A stretch of DNA of 64,000 nt, taken from the NCBI RefSeq assembly GCF_002813455.1, contig NZ_PHHE01000001.1:3038001-3102000 (forward strand), given 5' to 3'. A model generated the notes under the pieces. That model was not told the DNA's origin, made no database searches, and saw nothing but the letters and a program-made list of their open reading frames with translations. Position 1 is the stretch's first letter. The number at the start of each line of letters is the position of its first letter. Position numbers and translations under genes: made by a program. Source of the DNA: Pseudomonas baetica (lineage in GTDB: Bacteria > Pseudomonadota > Gammaproteobacteria > Pseudomonadales > Pseudomonadaceae). Below are positions 19,319 through 27,506 of this stretch, one piece after another.

Positions 19319-19600
19319 TCAGAGGGTGTTGACGTAGTCGACTGGCAGCAAGACCGTGTCCAGCGCAGCATCTACCGGAAGGGACACAACAGTGATCAAC
19401 GGACACACGATCATGATGTAACAGATCACAGCCTCTGCCATACCGTCTCCTCCTCTCACGCCGAGCAAGTGCAGGTTGCCATCGACGCCTTTGTAGTAAG
19501 GCTCTTCAGAGGCGCCGTTCAAGCGACCAATCATGGTCCCACAACCGGCCATCATCAAAAACAGGCATATTACCGAGCCGAAACGCAAAATCCCTTTCAA
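19319..19600 (-). CDS. YceK/YidQ-type small lipoprotein
   Basis: A 93-residue exported lipoprotein with lipobox LMMAGCG (Cys about residue 20). The mature part is short (GTMIGRLNGASEEPYYKGVDG), with LPVDAALDTVLLPVDYV near the end, which is the DUF1375 signature of YceK/YidQ proteins. Function unknown, probably at the outer membrane. Confidence 0.8.
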   Translation of the reverse strand: MKGILRFGSVICLFLMMAGCGTMIGRLNGASEEPYYKGVDGNLHLLGVRGGDGMAEAVICYIMIVCPLITVVSLPVDAALDTVLLPVDYVNTL

Positions 19601-19843
19601 AGCCGTACTTCCTTTGCCATCCCAATATGAGGCGCGCGATTGTACTCGCGTCGATCCTTCGCCACTAATCGCTATGGTCGCGAAGTGGGTTGCGCCTTAA
19701 CGAGGCGATCGATTCGTGACGCACCGCGTCACAGATTCCCGAGATGCAATTAATCTAAACCTGGACCGCAGTGCGCCCCATTCATTGCACTATCACCACG
19801 TTGAAGTTCATTCTCGGTTGGATTCCGCCAAGGCCCGGTTCTC

Positions 19844-20794
19844 ATGAGCTCATGCAGCACAGCGTGTTCGCGCGATACAGCAACGGTCAGTCAATCCTTC
19901 AAGGAAACAGCCGCCGACGGTTTTGTACTCGGAGGTTTCACCTGGCGTCAGGCCCTGCCCGACAACCAGCGCCCGGTGGTGATCATCAATGCCGCCACTT
20001 CGGTGCGCTGCCGTCACTACTCGCGTTTCGCAGCCTATCTGTTCGCCAATGGCTTCGACGTCATCACCTACGATTACCGTGGCATCAGTGAGTCGCGCCC
20101 CGGCTCAATCAAAGGCCTCAACGCCTCATGGACCGATTGGGGCGCGCTGGACTTCGAGGCGATGCTCCGGCGCGCGCAGCGGGAATTTCCCGGACAGCCC
20201 ATCGATGTGGTCGGGCATAGTTTTGGTGGCTGCGCGGCAGGCCTCGGTGAATCCGGACAGATCATCCGACGGCTGGTCACCGTCGGCGCGCAGTTCGCCT
20301 ACTGGCGCGATTACGCCCCTGAACAGCGCTGGCGCATGTTCGGCAAATGGCATGTACTGATGCCGTTGCTGACGCGGGTCTTCGGCTACTTCCCCGGTAA
20401 ACGCCTCGGCTGGCTGGAAGACACGCCGGCGGGTGTCGTGCGCGACTGGAGCACGCCTGCCCCGCGCTATGAACGACGTCCAAGCGGCCGGGCGATGCTG
20501 GCGAAAACGGGCCGCCTGCCCTTCGCCAACGTCCGCGCAAAAACCCTGGCCATCAGCATCAGCGACGACCCTTACGGCACCATCCCGGCCATCGAACGCC
20601 TGCTCGGTTACTTCGAAAACGCTGCAAAAACTCACCTGCGCATCGAGCCGCAGGACATCGGCGAACAACAAGTCGGACATTTCGCCTTTTTTCGCAGCGC
20701 ATACCAAGCCACACTATGGCCTATCGCTCTGACCTGGCTGCAAACCGGCGCACTGGCCCCCGATACACCCGGGTGGCCAGTGCCACGCAGCTGA
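19844..20794 (+). CDS. alpha/beta-fold hydrolase
   Basis: A 316-residue cytoplasmic protein with the alpha/beta hydrolase fold: VVIINAATSVRCRHYSRFA, YDYRGISESRPG and the nucleophile elbow GHSFGG (about residues 125-130). Late Asp and His candidates lie in ISDDPYGT and VGHFAFFRSAY. Relatives are YbfF- or PHA-depolymerase-like esterases. Substrate not known. The true start could also be a few codons later. Confidence 0.83.
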   Translation: MSSCSTACSRDTATVSQSFKETAADGFVLGGFTWRQALPDNQRPVVIINAATSVRCRHYSRFAAYLFANGFDVITYDYRGISESRPGSIKGLNASWTDWGALDFEAMLRRAQREFPGQPIDVVGHSFGGCAAGLGESGQIIRRLVTVGAQFAYWRDYAPEQRWRMFGKWHVLMPLLTRVFGYFPGKRLGWLEDTPAGVVRDWSTPAPRYERRPSGRAMLAKTGRLPFANVRAKTLAISISDDPYGTIPAIERLLGYFENAAKTHLRIEPQDIGEQQVGHFAFFRSAYQATLWPIALTWLQTGALAPDTPGWPVPRS

Positions 20795-20822
20795 ACCCTT
20801 TCAACGCACGACGGAACACACC

Positions 20823-21236
20823 ATGGCCTCCGCCAACAAGCAGCAAAAACGCGCCGCCCGGGCTAAAACCAAGGCCAAGCAGAACCGCAGCAAACGCGCC
20901 GAGGCGCCGGTCGAGCTGGACCCGAACGACGACCGTATCGACTTCGAGTCGGTGGACCTGACTGAACTGTTCAAGAAAATGATCGACGCCGAGAAGGTCA
21001 GCCAGCAAGCGATGTGCACCGCATTCCTCGAAGACCCGCTGCTGGAACTGGTCTACGAGCAGGAAGGCGAAGAAGGCGCAATGGATTTCATCCTCGCTGC
21101 GCTGATCGAGTATCGCCAGTGGTCGCAGGAAACCGACGAGGCCGGCGCGCTGGCGTGGATCGAATCCCCGGCCTTCCAGGCTGACTATGTGGCAGCGTCC
21201 GACGCGATCGCTGCACAAACCCAACAGAAGAACTGA
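20823..21236 (+). CDS. hypothetical protein, first of a tandem pair
   Basis: A 137-residue acidic protein with a Lys/Arg-rich N-terminus (MASANKQQKRAARAKTKAKQ), then a helical domain (LTELFKKMIDAEKVSQQAMC). I recognise no named family. It is paralogous to the next gene, six bases downstream: both share MAS-NKQQKRA, the basic stretch, a DAE-VS motif and a late LI-YR-W segment. Confidence 0.75.
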   Translation: MASANKQQKRAARAKTKAKQNRSKRAEAPVELDPNDDRIDFESVDLTELFKKMIDAEKVSQQAMCTAFLEDPLLELVYEQEGEEGAMDFILAALIEYRQWSQETDEAGALAWIESPAFQADYVAASDAIAAQTQQKN

Positions 21237-21242
21237 GTTCCC

Positions 21243-21686
21243 ATGGCATCCCTGAACAAACAACAGAAACGCGCCAAACGCGCCAAGGCCAAAGCCAAGC
21301 AAATCCGTATGGTCGGCCGTAAGCCGCTGGACCAGGACGAAGACCTCGGCCACCTCGCCGAGCCGATCCCGGAATACACCTTGGCGATGTTCAGCAAAAT
21401 GCGCGACGCCGAAGCTGTCAGCCGCAACGAGATGCTGCTGACCCTGCTGCGTGAACTGGCGTTCATCATCGTTGACCATCCTGAGTTGCTGGACATGGAA
21501 AACGCCGAAAACGAAGGCATGGCCGCCACCCACCTGGCCGCCGACATGCTGATCGACTACCGCATGTGGGCCGACGGCATGGACATCGAAACCGCCCAGG
21601 CCTGGCTGAGCGAACCGCAGTTCATCACCGATTTCGGGATTGCGCTGGATACTTACGGCAAGTCGCAGGAAGAGAAGAGCGAGTAA
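21243..21686 (+). CDS. hypothetical protein, second of a tandem pair
   Basis: A 147-residue paralogue of the upstream gene, with start MASLNKQQKRAKRAKAKAKQ, MFSKMRDAEAVSRNEMLLTL, and LIDYRMWADGMDIETAQAWL near the end. The basic tail suggests nucleic-acid or ribosome contact, but no function is known. A 49-bp terminator block follows directly and is repeated 801 bp further on. Confidence 0.75.
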   Translation: MASLNKQQKRAKRAKAKAKQIRMVGRKPLDQDEDLGHLAEPIPEYTLAMFSKMRDAEAVSRNEMLLTLLRELAFIIVDHPELLDMENAENEGMAATHLAADMLIDYRMWADGMDIETAQAWLSEPQFITDFGIALDTYGKSQEEKSE

Positions 21687-21691
21687 CCATC

Positions 21692-21740
21692 GCTCTCAAA
21701 CAAAAACGGCCGCTCGTCATCACTGACAGCGGCCGTTTTG
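21692..21740. terminator. terminator, first copy of a 49-bp direct repeat
   Basis: Hairpin AAAACGGCCGCT / AGCGGCCGTTTT followed by T residues ends the tandem-paralogue operon. The same 49 bases, from GCTCTCAAAC to CCGTTTTG, recur at 22493-22541 and so bracket the vapBC module. Confidence 0.9.
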
Positions 21741-21849
21741 TATGGAGATTGGATAACCCTTCGTCTGAGGGTTAGGTATATCCCATTGACATATCCCAGT
21801 CTCAACCTATCCTTTGGTCCAGCACAGGCGTAGCCCCTGGAGGACGCAT

Positions 21850-22080
21850 ATGGAACAAACCACAATTTTCATGAGCAATAGAAGCCAGGCTGTTCGACTT
21901 CCCAAGGCAGTCGCGATGCCCGGCGATGTCAAACGCGTAGAAGTAATCGCCATTGGTAGAACTCGCGTCATCACGCCCGCGGGCGAAAGCTGGGACAGCT
22001 GGTTCGATGGCGACAACGTTACATCTGATTTCATGGCTGACCGTGGTCAACCCGCTGATCAGGAGCGCGAGTCGTTCTGA
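21850..22080 (+). CDS. vapB: VapB-family antitoxin
   Basis: A 76-residue antitoxin with an AbrB/SpoVT-like DNA-binding N-terminus (MEQTTIFMSNRSQAVRLPKA) and an acidic tail that should bind the toxin. It has a good ribosome site (GGAGGA, six bases upstream of ATG 21850). The stop overlaps the vapC start (TGATG). Confidence 0.9.
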   Translation: MEQTTIFMSNRSQAVRLPKAVAMPGDVKRVEVIAIGRTRVITPAGESWDSWFDGDNVTSDFMADRGQPADQERESF

Positions 22081-22487
22081 TGATCAAATACATGCTGGAT
22101 ACCAACATCTGCATCTTCACCATTAAAAACAAACCACAAATTGTCCGGGAAGCTTTCAATCGACATTCCGGGCAATTGTGCATCAGCGCTATCACGCTCA
22201 TGGAGCTTATTTACGGTGCTGAAAAGTCCGCGGCCCCAGAAAAGAATCTAGCGGTTGTCGAAGGATTCGTTGCGCGATTGGAAATCTTGCCTTTCGATAA
22301 TGACGCAGCAGCACAGACCGGGATGATTCGATCTGAACTTGCGAAAGCGGGAACACCCATTGGGCCGTACGACCAAATGATCGCAGGCCACGCGCGGTCA
22401 CTTGGACTTATCGTGGTCACGAACAATGTGCGGGAATTTGAACGTGTTTCCGGATTACGCATTGAGGACTGGGTTCATCCCGACTGA
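22080..22487 (+). CDS. vapC: VapC PIN-domain ribonuclease toxin
   Basis: A 135-residue PIN domain toxin. The acidic active site is visible: Asp in MLDTNICIF, Glu in MELIYGAEKS, Asp in GPYDQMIAGHA, and the late VVTNNVREFERV. It probably cleaves initiator tRNA or another structured RNA, as VapC homologues do. It is coupled to vapB. A terminator copy follows after 5 bp. Confidence 0.93.
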   Translation: MIKYMLDTNICIFTIKNKPQIVREAFNRHSGQLCISAITLMELIYGAEKSAAPEKNLAVVEGFVARLEILPFDNDAAAQTGMIRSELAKAGTPIGPYDQMIAGHARSLGLIVVTNNVREFERVSGLRIEDWVHPD

Positions 22488-22492
22488 ACAAA

Positions 22493-22541
22493 GCTCTCAA
22501 ACAAAAACGGCCGCTCGTCATCACTGACAGCGGCCGTTTTG
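22493..22541. terminator. terminator, second copy of the 49-bp direct repeat
   Basis: Identical over 49 bases to 21692-21740. It can serve vapC and, on the other strand, the converging gabP-like gene. Confidence 0.9.
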
Positions 22542-22564
22542 CGTTACGCGTTACGCGTTACGGA

Positions 22565-23956
22565 TCAGTTCAACACCACCGCGCCGCGTTTTTCCAGCTT
22601 GCGACGGCGTGCCACCAGCAGGCCGGCAGCGACTACCAGCAGGCTCAACAGGCCGGTCGCGAGGATTTCCACGCGGTGCGCTTCCTGGAACAGCATGATG
22701 GTCAGGGCCGCGACGATGAAGATGATCACCGCGTAGGTCAGGCCCGGAAACAGCCACATGCTGAAGGCGATTTTCTCGCCGCGCGCCATGCGCTGTTTGC
22801 GCATACGCAGTTGCGAGAACGCGATCACCAGGTACACCAGCAGCGCGATGGCGCCGGAGCTGGCCAGCAGGAATTCGAACACTGCAGCCGGAGCCACGTA
22901 GTTGGCGAATGTGCAGAGGAAAGCGGCGCCGGTGGACAGCATCACCGCCCAGTAAGGCGTACCGCTTTTGTTGACCCGAGTCGACATGGCCGGTGCATCA
23001 CCGCGTTTGCCCAAGGAGAACAGCATGCGCGAGGAAGTGTAGAGAGCCGAGTTCAGGCAACTGGTTACCGCAACCAGCACCACGATGTCGACGATCATCT
23101 TGGCGTTCGGGATGCCCATGCGCTCAAGCACGGTCTGGTAGGAACCGAGGTTGGCCAGGGTCGGATCGTTCCATGGCACCAAGGCCACAACGATGAAGAT
23201 CGATACGAGGTAAAACAGGCCGATCCGCCAGATCACCGAGTTGGTGGCCTTGGAAATCTGTTTGCCCGGGTCCTTCGATTCCGCGGCCGCAATGGTCACG
23301 ATTTCAGTACCCATGAACGAGAACATGGTGGTCAGGATCGCACCCAACACCGCACCCATGCCGTTAGGCAGGAAGCCACCGCTGTCGAACAGGTGCGAAA
23401 CGCCGCTGACCTGGCTGTTTGGCAGGTAGCCGAAGATGGCCGCCAGACCGAGGATGATGAAGCCGATGATCGCCAGCACTTTGATCAGCGCGAACCAGAA
23501 TTCGAACTCGCCGTAATTCTTCACGCTGAACAGGTTGGTCACGGTCAGCAGCAGGGTGATGACCAGTGCAAACGCCCAGATGCCTACGTCGGGGAACCAG
23601 GCGTGCAGAATGGTTGCGGCGGCGTTGGCTTCCAGCGGAATCACCAATACCCAGAACCACCAGTACAACCAGCCGATGGTGAAACCGGCCCAGTGCCCGA
23701 TGGCACGGTCGGCGTAAGTCGAGAACGAGCCGGTGTCGGGCGAAGCAACCGCCATTTCGCCGAGCATCCGCATCACCAGCACCACCAGGGTACCGGCGGC
23801 GGCGTAGGCCAACAGCACGGCGGGGCCTGCGGCAGCGATGGCGTGACCGGAGCCAACGAACAGACCGGCGCCGATAACACCGGCGATCGACAACATGGTC
23901 ACATGACGCGGTTTGAGCCCCTGTTCGAGGCCATTGGAGCTTGGGGTACTGCTCAT
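22565..23956 (-). CDS. gabP: GABA/amino acid permease (APC family)
   Basis: A 463-residue APC-superfamily permease with 12 predicted helices. The signature GVIGAGLFVGSGHAIAAAGPAVLLAY is at helix 1, and GTEIVTIAAAESKDP follows in the middle. It is closest in appearance to GabP (gamma-aminobutyrate), but related amino acids are possible. I chose ATG 23956; a 62-residue upstream in-frame extension is not membrane-like. Confidence 0.85.
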   Translation of the reverse strand: MSSTPSSNGLEQGLKPRHVTMLSIAGVIGAGLFVGSGHAIAAAGPAVLLAYAAAGTLVVLVMRMLGEMAVASPDTGSFSTYADRAIGHWAGFTIGWLYWWFWVLVIPLEANAAATILHAWFPDVGIWAFALVITLLLTVTNLFSVKNYGEFEFWFALIKVLAIIGFIILGLAAIFGYLPNSQVSGVSHLFDSGGFLPNGMGAVLGAILTTMFSFMGTEIVTIAAAESKDPGKQISKATNSVIWRIGLFYLVSIFIVVALVPWNDPTLANLGSYQTVLERMGIPNAKMIVDIVVLVAVTSCLNSALYTSSRMLFSLGKRGDAPAMSTRVNKSGTPYWAVMLSTGAAFLCTFANYVAPAAVFEFLLASSGAIALLVYLVIAFSQLRMRKQRMARGEKIAFSMWLFPGLTYAVIIFIVAALTIMLFQEAHRVEILATGLLSLLVVAAGLLVARRRKLEKRGAVVLN

Positions 23957-24509
23957 CGGAACTACCTTTGCAAGGAAAGCGATTGCGTCCGGCCCGTCTG
24001 GTTTTCCCTTCTCGTAAAAAGAATCCAACGGGGCGTTCCTTATTCTGCACGCAAGTTTTGCGCCAAAATGTTTCAAAGTCTTCTGTGCCGCGGCTTTGCG
24101 CGGGACCCGACAGTCATCGCAAGTCATTGGATTTAATGGCAATCCGCCAGAGCGTTACCCTGCGACTCACTTTTCAAACGAATCAGCGCACCAGAAACAC
24201 ACTGAAAAAGTGTGGGATGCACAATAAAAGGGCGAATCGGGAACGTTCGGCCGGATAGCGCTTCCAACACCCCGCCAAAGCTGGCAACATCGCGCCTTTT
24301 TTTACGCGACACCCTCGGGTTTGCACGATCAAACACCCGTTCGGTTGTTGATGGGGCGACAGTCTGCTGCGCCGATGCGACAACCTGTCACATGCCATCC
24401 GTTTACCGCTCCCGGCGCTGTTGGCTGCCATTGAAACGCTATGCTAGCTTGGCCGCCTCACCAGGAAGGCCAACCAACAGCAGGAGTGCAACATATATGA
24501 GGAACGCAC
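23957..24509. other. divergent intergenic region, no gene seen
   Basis: A 553-bp region between the divergent gabP-like and ABC importer genes, presumably holding both promoters. I found no convincing gene. A TATGCT at 24440 could be the -10 for the importer. GAGGA six bases before ATG 24510 is its ribosome site. Confidence 0.5.
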
Positions 24510-25283
24510 ATGGCTGAGGCCACGCCCGCGCTTGAAATCCGCAACTTGCACAAACGCTACGGACAGCTTGAGGTACTCAAAGGCATCTCGCTGACCGCCC
24601 GCGACGGCGATGTGATCTCGATCCTCGGTTCCTCCGGTTCCGGCAAGTCCACGTTCCTGCGCTGCATCAACCTGTTGGAAAACCCGCACCAGGGCCAGAT
24701 CCTGGTGGCCGGTGAAGAACTCAAGCTCAAGGCCGCCAAAAATGGCGAACTGGTTGCCGCCGATGGCAAGCAGATCAATCGCCTGCGCTCCGAGATTGGT
24801 TTTGTATTTCAAAACTTTAATCTGTGGCCGCACATGAGCATCCTCGACAACATCATTGAGGCACCGCGTCGCGTGCTCGGCCAAAGCAAGGCCGAGGCCA
24901 TCGAAGTCGCCGAAGCGCTGCTGGCCAAGGTCGGCATCGCCGACAAGCGCCATGCTTACCCGGCGCAACTGTCCGGCGGTCAGCAACAGCGTGCGGCGAT
25001 TGCCCGCACGCTGGCGATGCAGCCGAAGGTGATCCTGTTCGACGAGCCCACCTCGGCACTTGACCCGGAAATGGTTCAGGAAGTACTTAGTGTCATCCGC
25101 GCATTGGCCGAAGAAGGCCGCACCATGCTGCTCGTGACCCACGAAATGGGCTTCGCCCGTCAGGTCTCCAGCGAAGTGGTGTTCCTTCATCAAGGCCTTA
25201 TAGAAGAGCAAGGATCGCCACAGCAGGTGTTCGAAAACCCGCTTTCGGCGCGCTGCAAACAATTCATGTCCAGCAACCGCTAA
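24510..25283 (+). CDS. polar amino acid ABC transporter ATP-binding protein
   Basis: A 257-residue HisP/GlnQ-type ATPase that powers uptake of basic amino acids or histidine. Walker A GSSGSGKST is at residues 40-48, signature LSGGQQQR at 154-161, Walker B VILFDE at 174-179, and the switch His is in LLVTHEMGF. The small insert LKAAKNGELVAADGKQ is typical of HisP. It is the first gene of a four-gene importer operon. Confidence 0.95.
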   Translation: MAEATPALEIRNLHKRYGQLEVLKGISLTARDGDVISILGSSGSGKSTFLRCINLLENPHQGQILVAGEELKLKAAKNGELVAADGKQINRLRSEIGFVFQNFNLWPHMSILDNIIEAPRRVLGQSKAEAIEVAEALLAKVGIADKRHAYPAQLSGGQQQRAAIARTLAMQPKVILFDEPTSALDPEMVQEVLSVIRALAEEGRTMLLVTHEMGFARQVSSEVVFLHQGLIEEQGSPQQVFENPLSARCKQFMSSNR

Positions 25284-25296
25284 CGGAGCAACATGC

Positions 25297-26046
25297 ATGC
25301 AGAATTTTAAAAAGGTCTTCCTGGCCGCCGCCGTCACCCTGGCGTTCAGCGCCGGTGCCATGGCCGAAACCCTGAAGATGGGCATCGAAGCGGCTTACCC
25401 GCCGTTCAACAATAAAGACGCCAGTGGCAACGTAGTCGGCTTCGACAAAGACATCGGCGACGCCCTGTGCGCGAAGATGAAAGTCGAATGCACCGTGGTC
25501 ACGTCCGACTGGGACGGCATCATCCCGGCCCTGAACGCGAAGAAGTTCGACTTCCTGATCTCCTCGCTGTCGATCACCGACGAGCGCAAAGGCGCGGTCG
25601 ACTTCACCGACCCGTACTACTCGAACAAGCTGCAGTTCATCGCCCCGAAAAACGTCGACTTCAAAACCGACAAGGACTCGCTGAAAGGCAAGACCATCGG
25701 TACTCAGCGTGCAACCCTGGCCGGTACCTGGCTGGAAGACACCTACGCCGATGACATCAAAGTCAGCCTCTACGACACCCAGGAAAACGCCTACCTCGAC
25801 CTGACTTCCGGTCGTGTCGACGCAATTCTCGCCGACAAGTACGCCAACTATGACTGGCTGAAAAGCGACGCTGGCAAGAACTACGAGTTCAAGGGCGACC
25901 CGGTTGTAGAAAGCGACAAGATCGGCATCGCTGTGCGCAAGGGTGACCCACTGCGCGAGAAGCTGAACGCCGCGCTGAAGGAAATCGTCGCCGACGGCAC
26001 TTACAAGAAGATCAACGACAAGTACTTCCCGTTCAGCATCTATTGA
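25297..26046 (+). CDS. periplasmic basic amino acid-binding protein (LAO/HisJ-like)
   Basis: A 249-residue secreted receptor: a signal peptide ending AGAMAE, then ETLKMGIEAAYPPFN. The family-3 binding motif is GFDKDIGDALCAKMKVEC, with two Cys in the LAO-type loop. It probably binds lysine, arginine, ornithine or histidine. It lies 13 bp after the ATPase gene. Confidence 0.93.
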   Translation: MQNFKKVFLAAAVTLAFSAGAMAETLKMGIEAAYPPFNNKDASGNVVGFDKDIGDALCAKMKVECTVVTSDWDGIIPALNAKKFDFLISSLSITDERKGAVDFTDPYYSNKLQFIAPKNVDFKTDKDSLKGKTIGTQRATLAGTWLEDTYADDIKVSLYDTQENAYLDLTSGRVDAILADKYANYDWLKSDAGKNYEFKGDPVVESDKIGIAVRKGDPLREKLNAALKEIVADGTYKKINDKYFPFSIY

Positions 26047-26061
26047 TCCTGACCTGTGGGA

Positions 26062-26087
26062 CTGGCGCCGTGATTCGACGGCGCCAG
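26062..26087. promoter_or_regulatory. intercistronic stem-loop
   Basis: A perfect 10-bp stem CTGGCGCCGT/ACGGCGCCAG with loop GATTCG, without a T-tract. It lies between the binding-protein and permease genes. Such hairpins usually protect the upstream mRNA, so that the binding protein is made in excess. Confidence 0.7.
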
Positions 26088-26124
26088 CTCCCGACTTTGC
26101 CTGCCGCAATTTGAACAGAAACCC

Positions 26125-26817
26125 ATGATTATCGACCTCTACGGATTCGGCCCGGCCCTCGCTGCCGGCGCGCTGATGACCGTCCAACTGGCTCTCACCG
26201 CCCTGTGCCTGGGACTGGTGCTCGGCCTGCTCGGCGCCTTGGCCAAGACTTCCCCGTACAAGCCGCTGCAATGGCTTGGCGGCACCTATTCGACCCTGGT
26301 GCGCGGCGTCCCGGAATTGCTCTGGGTGCTGTTGATCTACTTCGGTACGGTCAACCTGATGCGCGCCCTCGGTGAGTTCTTCGGCAACCCCGACCTGCAA
26401 CTCAACGCCTTCGCCGCCGGCGTGATCGCCCTCGGCCTGTGCTTCGGCGCCTACGCCACGGAAGTGTTCCGCGGCGCGATTCTTGCCATTCCCAAAGGCC
26501 ACCGTGAGGCCGGCCAGGCCCTGGGCCTGTCGAAATGGCGGATCTTCACCCGGTTGATCATGCCGCAGATGTGGCGCATCGCCCTGCCCGGTCTGGGCAA
26601 TCTGTTCATGATCCTGATGAAAGACACCGCGCTGGTCTCGGTGATCGGTCTGGAAGAAATCATGCGTCACGCGCAAATCGGCGTAACCGTGTCGAAACAA
26701 CCGTTCACCTTCTATATGGTCGCCGCGATCATGTACCTGGGCCTGACCGTGCTGGCCATGACCGGCATGCACTTCCTGGAAAAACGCGCCGCTCGCGGCT
26801 TTGCGAGGAGCGCTTAA
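26125..26817 (+). CDS. amino acid ABC transporter permease (HisQ-like)
   Basis: A 230-residue inner-membrane permease with five helices and the EAA loop REAGQALGLSKWRIFTRLIMPQM that docks on the ATPase. Its stop TAA overlaps the next permease start ATG (TAATG). Confidence 0.93.
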   Translation: MIIDLYGFGPALAAGALMTVQLALTALCLGLVLGLLGALAKTSPYKPLQWLGGTYSTLVRGVPELLWVLLIYFGTVNLMRALGEFFGNPDLQLNAFAAGVIALGLCFGAYATEVFRGAILAIPKGHREAGQALGLSKWRIFTRLIMPQMWRIALPGLGNLFMILMKDTALVSVIGLEEIMRHAQIGVTVSKQPFTFYMVAAIMYLGLTVLAMTGMHFLEKRAARGFARSA

Positions 26818-27506
26818 TGAATTGGGAAGTGATCATCAAGTGGCTGCCGAAACTGGCGCAGGGCGCGACCCTGACCCTGGAACTGGTGGCCATCGCCGTG
26901 ATTGCCGGTCTGCTGCTGGCAATTCCGCTGGGCATCGCCCGCTCTTCGAAGCTGTGGTACGTGCGCTCGCTGCCTTACGCCTACATCTTCTTTTTCCGTG
27001 GCACGCCGTTGCTGGTTCAACTGTTCCTGGTTTATTACGGACTGGCGCAGTTCGACGCGGTGCGTGAAAGCGCGTTGTGGCCGTACCTGCGCGATCCGTT
27101 CTGGTGTGCCACGGTGACCATGACACTGCACACGGCGGCGTACATCGCCGAGATCCTGCGCGGGGCGATTCAGGCAATTCCGCCGGGCGAAATCGAAGCG
27201 GCGCGGGCCTTGGGCATGTCCAAGCCGAAAGCGATGTTCTACATCATCCTCCCGCGTGCCGCGCGCATCGGCCTGCCGGCCTACAGCAACGAAGTGATCC
27301 TGATGCTCAAGGCCAGTGCGCTGGCCAGCACCGTGACTCTGCTGGAACTGACCGGCATGGCACGCACGATCATCGCTCGCACCTATCTGCCGGTGGAGAT
27401 CTTCTTCGCGGCGGGCGTGTTCTATCTGCTGATGGCTTACGTGCTGGTCCGCGGCTTCAAGCTGCTGGAGCGCTGGCTGCGCGTCGATGCCTGCCAAGGG
27501 CGCTGA
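26817..27506 (+). CDS. amino acid ABC transporter permease (HisM-like)
   Basis: A 229-residue partner permease with MNWEVIIKWLPKLAQGATLT and the EAA loop EIEAARALGMSKPKAMFYIILPRA. I chose ATG 26817, which overlaps the previous stop; longer in-frame starts lie inside the previous gene. Its last 20 bases overlap the following methyltransferase gene. Confidence 0.93.
   Translation: MNWEVIIKWLPKLAQGATLTLELVAIAVIAGLLLAIPLGIARSSKLWYVRSLPYAYIFFFRGTPLLVQLFLVYYGLAQFDAVRESALWPYLRDPFWCATVTMTLHTAAYIAEILRGAIQAIPPGEIEAARALGMSKPKAMFYIILPRAARIGLPAYSNEVILMLKASALASTVTLLELTGMARTIIARTYLPVEIFFAAGVFYLLMAYVLVRGFKLLERWLRVDACQGR

Noticed and set aside
22676..24136. A 486-codon plus-strand ORF over gabP
   Set aside because: His/Gln/Gly-rich antisense translation of the permease gene, without a ribosome site.
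24498..24518. Six-codon leader peptide (MRNAHG) before the ABC importer
   Set aside because: It overlaps the ribosome site of the main gene and is too short to support.
26062..26087. Rho-independent terminator inside the importer operon
   Set aside because: The hairpin has no T-tract and the permease genes follow in the same direction; better read as an mRNA-stabilising stem-loop.
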